NCBI GenBank assembly: GCA_905147135.1
Contig: LR990039.1
Location: 33,725,708-33,789,707, forward strand
Source of the DNA: Blastobasis lacticolella
Taxonomy: Eukaryota > Arthropoda > Insecta > Lepidoptera > Blastobasidae
Length of the DNA stretch: 64,000 nt
Direction of reading: 5' to 3'
In this document: one piece after another, positions 32,701 to 44,700 of the stretch
Position numbering within the stretch: the stretch's first letter is position 1
Layout: every line of letters starts with the position of its first letter
Notes under the pieces: generated by a model
The model's input: the letters and a program-made list of their open reading frames with translations, nothing else
Told to the model about the DNA's origin: nothing
Databases searched by the model: none
Made by a program: the position numbers and the translations under genes

Positions 32701-35700
32701 TGTTTATAAAAAGCCAAACTTTCGAAAATGATTGTGAAATTCTACTCTATTTTAAGTCGGAAACAACGTTTCACTGGTCCGGAAATAATACAAAGACTAC
32801 ACAAACTGTATGATATCGGGAATTGCGAATCGCAATTAATTAATAAGCCGTTCAAATAACGGGAAGCGTAAAGGATTTTATGGAAATATTGGTATCGAAG
32901 GCGATTTAGTCTGCGTTTGAATAAACATAACAAAACACAGCGTCGACCGCAGATTATATCAATATTTGCAGCATGCACTCCGCAATATATTAATCACATA
33001 TTTTTCTGTCAATATTGGAGTATCACTCTCCCGCTCGGATTTTAAACGCATACATTATCAAATTTGGTCTGTTGCAATATGTTATCGACCTACCGATATC
33101 CAGTATAAAAGGAACTAACATTGCTATGCGCGTCTATAGAGGCGCTAGCTGGTCTTATACTGGTTTTGGTCAGGTCATCATGCTGTTGACTGCGTTGCTG
33201 CCCTGCTTAGTTTGGAAAAGTAAATTTATTGCGACATTGCGCTAAAATCCTATCCTACATCCCACTAATATTTTTACTGCTTCACGCAAAAAATACTGAA
33301 CGAACTTTATGAAATTTTAACAGTAATGCTTGTACAGCTTGTAGTTCCGGTTTGCATATAGACTTTAAATAATAACTGGCCGTTCTCAGTGGCTTCCCCG
33401 TGCGCTGTTCGGATATCTGTAAACAATCGACTTCCTCGCGGGAACCTATTATTTTCCCGGGATAAAAGTAGCCTATGTGACTTCGTGATAATGAAGAATT
33501 CTATAAGTGAATGAATTTTTAAAGTCGGTCCATTAGTTTCAGTACTCCGGCCCAGTTGTCCACAAATACAAAAATATAATTGTAATAATTCAGCGAGTTA
33601 GGACGGGTCATGTTGTATGTATGTATACTGTATGCTATACCTACTACATACAGTCTCATAAACCAACGTTTTGTCGGAAACGGTTGATAGGTCAAGTTGT
33701 GGCACATATCATAAAATAAAGAACGGCCCGCCCCAAGCAGAAGGTCCGCTGGAATCAATGCGCCATTTCCGTCCCGCACACATTGACGTTACGTTTACTG
33801 GCATTCTCAAGCAGTTTCAAGCAGCACTCGGTCGCGATTGTTAACGCGAGAATTCGTTGTAGTGTCGACTTAAATTGAATATTATTTAATTAAACGATAT
33901 GATTATTGATAAAATAAAAGTACTTGTACGTAACTAAGATTACTTAATAACATAAAAGCAACGCACGCAGAGTCCGAGAACTGATGGGTGACCATTTCAG
34001 ACTTTGAGGCTGGTCGAACTTCAGGACCGCTACGAGTTCTAATGCCGATGGTGAAGCGAGGTTGACCAAGATCTTCCGCTAGAGACCTTAGGACTAGTTG
34101 AATAGTTTCAGGCACCACGTGGCAGTTTTTAACAAGAATAAGAAACCGTAATGGCCACCTTAATGGATCCTAGTCGGAAATGCCTGTGTAGTCTAATAAT
34201 TAAAAATAATTTTGAATGACCACCTTCCTTTTCCATCATCAGATCAACTGACTAATACCGTAATATTGCATTTTCATCAATTTACATGTGTATGAAATTT
34301 TCAATTCATTTGATTACCGGGAAGTTTTTTACTACGCCTACTAAATGCATAATGTCTGAAGTTGGTATGGAAAATCGAATATACTTGAACACAATCTGAA
34401 CAGCTTGGAAACCATTATAATCACATTATGGCAAGGATTAGATTATTGGTCCTTTCCAAGGGACATGTTAATGAGAACGATCTTAAAAATTCTATTCGAT
34501 CTTTAAATACTCTTTTTAAACATTCAGAATAAATACAGTAGCAACCCTAGTGAGACGGCAAGTTTAGGTAATAATTTTCGAAGATGACGGGAGTGGACCT
34601 TCTGTTAGTTTTCTATTTTGTGCACATATCAAGGCTGGTACTTTTAAACCATGCGCTCTCTCGTGTCGAACGGTTTTCCATTTTGATTTTCGGGATAAAC
34701 AACACAATATTTTGATGCATGACACTGATTGTCCTTATTGTGTTGGCAATGGTCATCTTGGCGTTAATGTCCCAGTTTTGCGAGAGCGCACGAGAGTGCG
34801 CGAGGGCCAAGGGTCCGCCGTGTCCATGATCAAGGATTTGGCAGCGTAGCGACTGCCATCCGACCACCGTTAACAGACCATAGGAACCCGAATGTATCAT
34901 GTTTACACGTTCAGTCTCCTGAATATGCAGATTAGATCACGATGTTTTCCCTGACCGTAAGACTATCGTGTATTAGTGTTCAACTAATGTGCATAACTCA
35001 AAGCCATTGGTATATGAAGGCACTGGGGTTCGTACTTGGTACTTTGGTACTAGTCGGACCCCTGAACATGTAATTTAAAAAATATTGAATTTTTCACGCC
35101 GAACATCGAAATTGGAAACAGTTCGACTCGAAACGAGAGCTGTGTAAAATAAAACTCCCACGTTATTAACGGTTACATTACAGAAAGTTAGGAAAAGTTT
35201 ATATTTGCAATCACCGGACTTGAAAGAACATCACATTTTTTATATTTAGTATTTCTTTTTCCGGGTTCACTTTTATTCCTAGAAGATACTGTATACTTTG
35301 TGCATTTATACAGTAATTTTTGTATAAGTAAAGTTAAATAATCATATACTTGACGTTAATGTCCCAGTTGTACCGTCGCGCATGAGAACCCGAGGTCCGC
35401 CTTGAGCGTGATCCAGGATTTGGCAGATCAGGTAATTACAATGGATCGACTGCCATCTGACCTCCATTACCAGGGGAACCTGACCAGATTGGATCATGGT
35501 TACACATCCAGTCGCCTGAATGTGTAGGTTTCATCACGATGTTTTCCCGCACCGTAAGAGCATCGGTTATCATTCAACTAATGTACAAAACTCAGAAAAG
35601 AGTTAGTGGTACATAGCCGAAGCAGGATTCGAACCCGGTACGTTTCGCTTACGAGTCGGATGCCCCAACCGCTCGGCCCCCGATGCTTGGTCTAAGTAGT

Positions 35701-38700
35701 CTCCGATTTTTGTCTGTATTAGTCTATAATAATCAAGCTTAACCTAGCTTCTTATTGGTGTAAGACTTTCGGAAATCAGTTTAACCTCTTTTCAATAGCC
35801 GTAGGTATTAATAAAATTAACAAAATGTGGCAAAGTACGGCCGTGTGGTGTAGAATAGAATATCACCACCCCTTACACTCGTGGATGTCGTACAAGGCGA
35901 CTAATATTTTCGAGGCAAAAGATCTAGGGGGTCCGTAGGCTGGAAAATGAGCAGCAGCGTTTTCCAATAATTATATTTAAAACACTGCGATCTCCAACCC
36001 GCCTGCTAAGCATGGAGAATATGGCAATAACCTTCCCTTTCATGGGATAGGCCCTAAGTCCAGCAGTGTACTGTTATTGGCTGTGATGATCAGTACAAAA
36101 TTAGTCCATTAATTATTTGCTTCCATTATAGACAGGCGTTGTTTCTCTTTCCTTTGTAAACAAAACGGCAAATGAGATGGAAATGCACCGAGAGACTTGA
36201 AATATCTTGCATAAAAACTATAAGTACTTCTTTGAATCTTTGTACGTTTTATTTTAGTTATGTGTGCGTAACTTTTATCTTCCGGTCCCGTATTATCATT
36301 ATTATACTGCCAAGCAACAATGCAGTGTGAAGGATAAGGGCCAATGCAATTACGGGCGCATGAGGCATTTCATCTTAGTCCTTACAGTGACAACGCACCT
36401 GCGGTTCCGCTTTTTGGTGACCTGCAATCTAAATGCATCAATCGTAGATGTTATTTGCAGTTACAGTTTACCATCAGGTGGGCTTTCTGCTTGTTTGTCA
36501 CTGAGTAGATTAAAACAAAATTACCATTAACTTCCCCTCAACCGGCGCCCATTCACGCGTAGAAGATGAGCAGATGTGTGAACCCGAAAGGGGTATAGCG
36601 TATGTCCTGACATCCTGATAAGGAAGAATAGCTCGTGCCTACCCCTACGGGATATAGGCGTTAGTGTGTGTATACGTTTGTACCAACACGCAAAGCTTTG
36701 TGTCTCTCAAAAGATAAATATAGTCCCTAACTAGGCTATGGCCAGGCTATCCGACTATTGATCGTTGATGGAAGGAAATTTAAAATAGAAATAGAAAACA
36801 TTTGTTACGCAGAAAAACAACTTCACAAAATAAATACGTCGCGCAAAGGACGCGCATCTAAAGGAAGTCCATAAACAGCCGATACTTTGATATTACTTTT
36901 ATTGCGCAAACTAGCTCGTTTTCACGCGATTTGTCCGACTTCATCCGCGCAAAACTCTGTTAGTACGTTCCAGAACGCTCCCGGCTTTCTATAGGTGAAT
37001 TTTATAAATTGGTTTGAAGAGTCGTAGGGCGCGGAGTGTAGGGTTCTTGGGTTAAGACTAGGAAAGTTCTTCCCGATTCGACTACAAATTTTTGTCTCAA
37101 TATTACTAGCTTTTGCCCGCTACTTCGTCCGCGTGGAAGTGGAGCAGTTTGTCTTTTCCCGATCGACCATTTTACATGACCTCCCTTATGTATGAATGCT
37201 AGTATTACGGAGGGATCAAGCTTTATCTCTGGTTCTACCCAACCGAATTAGATGAAACAAACTTCCAAACTGTTAAAACCCCATCAAGATCAATTCGGCG
37301 CCATTTCCATATTTCTTATAGTTTAGTTGGTCTATTATCGTTCTACATCAGTTGTTCCAGTTTACAAAATCAATTATACCCTATATGTTGCTCAGGCTTA
37401 ATAGCTACACACCATAAAAAGTTTTATTCAAATCCGTCCGGTAGTTCCGGAGAGACAAACAGAGAGACAAAACTTTGAATCTAATACTGTTTCTTCTTAG
37501 TCCTAAATTATTTTTTTGTAAATATATTCAATGTACAGACATACTTTTTTTACTATTTTATTATACAGGTGTAAAAGGACCGCTAGCATTAATTAAAACC
37601 CCATATTCTAACCATGAAACTGAACAACTTTCCCCAAGAAACATACCTGCGGAAATGACTTCATAATTTCGCTATCTCAAATAAATAATATAATTAATTG
37701 CGACGCGCAATGTACTCATACATCGTCAAGCGTACGCCTCTCGCTCGCCCTTGTGTCCAGTGGCCACTGACCCCGCGTCTGCACGCTTTACATTGCGTGC
37801 TTTTACTTAAAGTGAAACTTTGAGTGTCTAAATTAATTGTGAACGATGTAGTTATCGATACTTGATATTTTTTAGTACAAAAATACAACTTTTATTTTTT
37901 AAAAGATTCTCGATTTCTGCCTAAACTAAGAGTTTCCGCGGGTATATTTCTTGGGGAAAGTTGTTCAGTTTCATGGGTAGGATATGCGGTTTCAATTAAT
38001 GCTAGCAGTCTCTTTACATCCTGTATGTTTAGATAGCAGTAAGGGTCGTAATAAAACACATTTTAATGTATAACAATTTTCACTTTAGTACGTAACATTA
38101 CCGACCGGCGTCGGTGGCCTAGTGGTTAAGGGGTCCGACTCGTAAGCGAGAGGTACCGGGTTCGAACTCCAGTGCCGCAATGTACCAATGACTCCTTTCT
38201 GAGATAAGAACATTAGTTGAACACTAACCGATGCTCTTACGGTGAGAGAAAACATCGTGATGAAACCTGCACATTCACGTGTAACCATGATCCAGTAAGG
38301 TCACGGAGGTCAGAGGGCAATCGCTCCACTGTAATTACCTGATCTTCAAATCCTGGATCATAATCATGGCGGACCCTTAATAGTTAAAGCTGACGAGCCG
38401 CGTTATTGAGCGACAGCGTATTTCGAACTCCGACTTGTCGGCTCTTTATGACGTTATCACTACAGAACCCTAACGCGCCTCACGCATGCGCCAGCAGTGA
38501 GCCCAATGCATCAGGTGTGCCCTGCGAATACCAACAGACATTTGAATTCGCGTTGCCGCGTGCAGTGCATTTCATTCGAGGTGTCGCGCACCGTGCATTT
38601 CCTTGCGTACCGAGTTCGCGGTTTCGTACCCGTTGTTCGTACCGGCCCAGCGATGGCTTGCTGCTTTGCGTAAGTTGCGATTACGTGTTTTGTATGCTTG

Positions 38701-41700
38701 TTTGTTTAGTTGAGTTTTATAAAATTTTAAGGCTTTATTTTTCGACATTGATTTTTATTGCCGGGAAGGCCGTAAACCACTTACGTGCTGTAAATTAAAA
38801 TAAAATGGTTTCTTTTTTATACAACTAAGGGGGCCAACAATGTTCCGGCCTGGCTGATGGTCTTGTTAATTATTGTTAGCTTTGTTTTTTTTGGTATTTA
38901 TTTTTATGTGAATAAAAATTGTGTGATGCAATTAGTTTTGGCGATTGATATTTACTTTTGTTGTATATGTTCAGTTATTGCTAAACATTTTATTGCTTCG
39001 TTCTAACAACTATCTAGTCTAAATTCGTTTGTAATTGTAATGTTTAGACTGTCTAATGAATCGATCTCCTGGACGACGGTAGCTGCTTTCGATTCCGGGC
39101 CATATGGCCGGCATTATAGACCGTTGCATTAGCAATACCACGATAGGCGCCTAGGAAACCATTTTAAAAATATATTTAGAAACTAAGATGAAAGAAAGTC
39201 ATTTTTAACACATAGCACACCACGACACAATAATAGTTACGTAATTGAAAGAAAGAAAGAAAGAAAATACATTTATTACACATAGCACACCACGACACAA
39301 TAACAGTTACAATTACAGACAACGGACACATTAACATTTAAAATATATTAATTAAGACAATATATTGTAGTCTCCCATGACACCGTCGGTGCCGCAGCGG
39401 CTAGCGCAAATGGTACCCACTCAGCATGTGCTGTGAGGCGCAAGAAACGACTCACAGCGCTGGTATTCTGTGGGCCCATTGTTTGGGTACGTCACGGGCG
39501 TTATACTAACTAAATAAAATAAATAAAAATAAATAAATACATAAAAATAAATAAAACATATGTAGGTAATAATTGCAAAAGGAAACATTAATAATAAGAA
39601 CATTTAAACAATGAGTAGCCTCCGATGCCACTGTTGGTGCCGCGGCGGCCATCATAAATGGTACCCACTCAGCATAATCTGTAAGGCGCATGAAGCGACT
39701 TACAACGCTGGTATTTCTGGGCCAATTTTTTAGCTCTGACTTTGTTCTAAGAGAAACGTGTTATGTACCCTTGTGGTGCTTTTTCAGATACAGCCTGATA
39801 ACTCAGACGCAGAAGGAGAGCGATAGAGAGAATAGAGAGATGCGCCAGGAGCCGCCGGAGGACCCGATACCGACGCCGCCGCCGCCGCCTCTGGGCTTCA
39901 AACTGCCTGGTAAGTGATAATTAACCTACTATGAATGTTATGATAATACTTGTCGGTGAGATAGGCAGAAGGCACACAGCGCGCTGGGTCTAGTCTGTAT
40001 AACAACGAATAACACCCTAACGACATTCCACGTAGTTCTAGGGTATATATATATGAGTACTAGGGTTTTCGCGAGTTTACCAGCGTTGAAGCGCCGATGT
40101 CCACTATTCACAATTTCCCTTTAAAATCTGTCCAATAATTTTCGAGTATTTGCTAGACTAGCGCGCGGCAATTGATTTTTGTCGGGATGTACAAAATGGA
40201 GAATATTCTTGCCCAGTAACTTTTAGCTTTCGAATTTTGAATTGATCTTATCAGTGGCGGACTAAGCCCGTCGGAGGCCCGGGGCGGCAAAGCTGAATGA
40301 GGTCCCCCAGTTCTTTTTAGTTACTAAACACACGCAGTGTGACTTATTTAAATTATTGGAGAGCGTAGCGAGGTCGAAATTTTTATAAATTTTAGCTAAA
40401 AAGAGTTGGTGTGAATATGATAAATTCAACATGAACCAATGAATGAGCGACCGCCGCGAGCATGGGATTATTGACATATTAGTTCTTAAAATGTGAGTGT
40501 AGTGTGTTAAGGTGTGAAAGCTGATCGCAGCGAGCTCCTATGTTTTAGAATTTTGGACTGTAGTAATAAACCAACGAATGAGCGAGCTCGAACTCGGAAT
40601 TATTTTATGTTCATAAAATCCAGATTGATCAGGCGACCCGGCGGCGGTTTAAGTGATTAAAATAATGAGCCAGCGAAGCTAGCTCAAAATTTCTGAAATA
40701 TTGACAGGCCCATTTGAATGGGCTAGAATATGAGCAACCGAAGCGAGTTCAAAAGTTTTTGTGGTTTTGCCATCTCACAGGCGCAATTTTAATTAAGTAA
40801 TGAGTGAGCGTGGAGCACCATAAGTTACCTTTTTTTAAAATAAAAACGTTATTAAATAAATAATAATATTCCTTTTCAAAATAGCTAACAGCACCATCGA
40901 CAGTTCTCAACTACTATCACTAATAGATATAAACGTACCAGCCAGGCAATGTAGATCCACCGCTCCTCTGCGACTTCCTATCGTATCGACAAATTATAGG
41001 CAGAATACCTTTGTACTGCGTGCGTCCTATAATAATGTTGTAAGGGATGTCGACGTTGATTTGTCTCACTAGTGCTCCGGCGGCAAGATAGGCCAGTCAA
41101 ATCTTACAACTAAAAGGCAAAACGCGATATAAGGCTGCATTTTTGATATGTTATTTAGACCCCTTAGGAGAGTGTGGAACAACATTACGAAAGCAAAAAA
41201 AAAATTGTGCTACGATTATGGGAATAACAATTAAACATATTATGAAAATACTAATCTGACATAAGACAAATTACAAATTTACAACTAACTAAATTAATAA
41301 AACAATCACCAATTTTGTCGTAGGTCCACAGTATTAGAACTATAAGGAATGCTGCCCAGAAGGCTGGCCGCATTGCCCCCCGTCCGACGTGGAAGCCAGC
41401 CCCATGGTCTTAAGTAATATCGACCAGGCGCTTAGCTAGCTCCCGAAATAAAGAGTGTGCGCATGGTCCCTAGAGTTCAAGGGTTTCCACGCCAAACGGC
41501 GTAAATATGTGGTTTTCACCAACACTTGCGTATTTGCGCCGTTTAACGCTTTCCGCTGAGGCGGCATCGGGCCGCATAACACGCCGTTACTGGAAGATGG
41601 AACTGTGCAAGGATATCGCTACACGTTGCGTCCCTGACCAAACGTCCCAGCTTCCAGGGCGTGAGTGTCATCCCTTCGGCCCTTTTACCGTCATCACGGG

Positions 41701-44700
41701 CCAAACCACCTGGCTCCAGCTTCGCGGGTGCTCCAGCGGAGGTGAAGGCCCGGCGGATGATATAGTGCATAGCGCGGTCGAGTAGTGTCCCAATATTTTT
41801 AGACGACATTGCCTGAAGTTAGATACCCGATTTACACTCGCCAGCAGCCAGCAAACGGGCGCGCTCTGCATGCTCATGCAGGTTGGTTGATGCGCTTAAA
41901 AGGTTGTTTCGCACCAATCTGCACCGAGGCTCGCCCCATAGCCGCTGGGAACAGGAATTTTTCGGGTTCCGGCCTCCGGAAAAGCTTACTCTGGTATATT
42001 CAGATCGCACTTCGAGATTCAAGTCCAAACCAATCACCCTGAACTCGCGCATGAGGAGCTGTGAATCTTGTAAAACCGTGTTCGCTTCACCTCGTAGGAT
42101 CGTCGACTACTGATTGCAAGAGGTAGCCTTTGTATATAAGATTGCTCGGGTTTTTGTAGCATTGCCGCATAAACTTATAAGCGGCCGGTAGCTTAGATCG
42201 TATTTGAGCAAGCAAAGCGCCTCTATTGATGGAGTTGAATCCATTTTACGTCACCCTCCAGTACGACTTCAACACTATTACTTTGGAGTAAAGTTCTCAT
42301 GGCGTTAACAACGGTGCAGTCACCTTTAGATCCAAAGTCGAGCTGGATATGCTGGAAGTAATTTGCTGGGCTGGGGGGTGGAGAACCTGCAACATAACTT
42401 AGCCGTCAGGCGTCGGTAGGTAGTCCCTACCGCAATAGGACGAATTAGTTTTAGGCGCCATAAAGCGTATTTACTGAGGACTGTTCTACGGAGCCTGCCA
42501 GTGGTGTCGAGAATTCGTTTATAGAGGCTTGATCCTTGAAGGCTCTAATGTCGTCGTCGTATGAATGTAGATACAACATTAAAGCCAAGTTATAATACAT
42601 TATTACGATTTCAATAGAACTTTAAAGTTCAGTAACCCATGGTAATTAAATGTGTAAAAGCTTAAAACTAACTTTCCAACGGCCCTGGGTTCCGTTTTCG
42701 AATCACTCGCCTCTATGCGAACGATTTTCAATATTGAATTTCTGCCCCGGTCTAGCGGCAGCGTGCTTGCGAGAACGATAATCAAGGTAAAGCAACGTTC
42801 ACCGAATCCGGGAAGTGGATAGAGGACCGTTTCGTACGTTGAGGCTAGTCCAATTTCAGCACCGCGACGAGCTCGCCACTTGTTAGGTGCGCCTCCTAAT
42901 ACAATTGGCGAAGCGATGTTGACAATATCTTCCGCTGCACCCTGAGACTGATAGAACGGTCTCGCGAGCTGATTGGCACCCTGTGATGGTAAATTATTAT
43001 TATTTAAACGTAATTTCTAACAAATTTTCTCTTAGAATGAGTGGTTATACTGATATTTGGCTGAAAACATTTCCTTTGGTATCATTCACACAAATTAGTA
43101 TTTACAGAATTCTTCAAAAACCTTTTTCAAGGTTGTGAGCTAACAATTAGTCTCACTTAGTTCGTTTTGTACTTTAATGAAAGCAAATTAAATGTACTAC
43201 AACTTTCCTTTAGTTACTTTTATCATAGGACTAGCGATTTTATCAATAATTTGCTCCGGACGGGAGCGAAACTGAAATTATGAATTTTCGGGAAAAATTG
43301 ACCATATTTGAACAGTCATAACTTGGTCACTATACATTTTGTAGAGCTGCGTTTGGAGCTTAAATAGTGGAAAATATAATAAACTTTAAAAGCGATTGAG
43401 TTTAATTTATCTAAAAATGTATAGTTTTCGATTGTTAGACCAAAAATTGAAAAAAGTCCCGAAATTTCGCAATTTCACGTATTACGCAGGAAGCACAATT
43501 TTTTTTCTTGCGATATGTAGTTTCACATTCTCTTAAGGGGTCTTAATAACATTCCACAAATGCAGCATTACATCGCGCTTTGCTTTTTAGGGCAATATTT
43601 TTGTAAGATTTGACTGGCCTAAAGAAGGCTTTTGGTTAATTCTAGTTTTGAAAATTGTCGTTTGAATTAGTTTCTTAACTGTTTCTTTTCGTTTGTAGTA
43701 GTTATGTTGGAGAAATACGTTCGGTTATAAGATGATGTAACCGATAAAAATTGAAACTGTGTTTTAATTTGTCTGTGAGAATCTCTAATTGGCTTTCTGA
43801 TACTTAAGCTTATTTCTAATCCATGGTACAACAGCTGTTGATTTTCAGAATATATAAATAAACAAATAAATAAGTAAGCGAGTAATTTTTAAGGCCTTGA
43901 TTTGGATTTGATCAAGGCAACATGGAGGCGTTTGAGACCCCCAGGACCAGGGTCCCGGGGCGGGCCGCCCCTTCCGCCCCCCTGTTAGTCCGCCGCTGGA
44001 CCTTATCGTTGCTACCCTTCAGCTGAGATATCAAAGTCAGGTCAACTGCATTGTCTTGCCCAGTAAATATCACACAAACGATTTTTTAATGTTAATTTAC
44101 TCCAGGCCCATGTAAAATTGTAATGGAATTGAAGATAATTTTTTTGGGTGATCTATTCTCTCGAGTTCATTCGTGTTTCCAACTCAATATTCGAGAACCA
44201 CCAACTGTGAATATCTACAATTATCAGTTCGCCAGGCGGTCACAGAAACTTACAAACTCCTTTGTGTGAATAATAGGTAAGTCAACTCTTTTCAATAGTT
44301 GACTTACCTCTTTTAATTGCAAAGAGATTGCAAAGAAATAGGTCAGTGGAGATTCCATATAAGCCGATTTGCGCCAATATTCTTCAAAGGATTATTAATT
44401 TTTCGCCTTCAACTTTAGAACTAATTAAAGAGAGTAAGCGTACTAAGGATTATCTGTTTGAAGAAAGAGTATTTGCAGACAAACAATTATAGGATATTAT
44501 TTGTGCACGTTTTGAATATATACTTTCTTAGCATATTCGTCCGATCGCCGATGACGTAATAAGCGCTACTACTCACCCCTAACATCGGTCCGACGCCTCA
44601 GATTTCGGTCCGGAACATGGCGCAAGCCGTTTGGCGGTGCGACTTAAGGGAGCGCCACATTAGGATGATGTGATATGACGTGCGTGATGCACGGGACATC

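Larger units (their letters stand above)
40252..43998. mobile_element. hAT-like non-autonomous element (3.7 kb) containing copy B
   Basis: The ends CAGTGGCGGACTAA (40252) and TTAGTCCGCCGCTG (to 43998) are inverted repeats with one mismatch. GATCTTAT (40244-40251) and GACCTTAT (43999-44006) form an 8-bp target duplication with one change. Inside the left part, 40400-40830 carries irregular repeats of the form AATGAGCGAGCTCGAA / AATATGAGCAACCGAAGCGA. The unit 41090-43620 is a later insertion. No hAT transposase is seen. Confidence 0.85.

Noticed and set aside
33015..33245. 76-codon frame resembling a small membrane protein
   Set aside because: Hydrophobic composition only; no conserved motif, promoter or splice context.
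38406..38798. 130-codon frame in a CG-richer stretch
   Set aside because: No similarity recognised, no splice sites consistent with Usp8 phases, and it begins at a SINE boundary.
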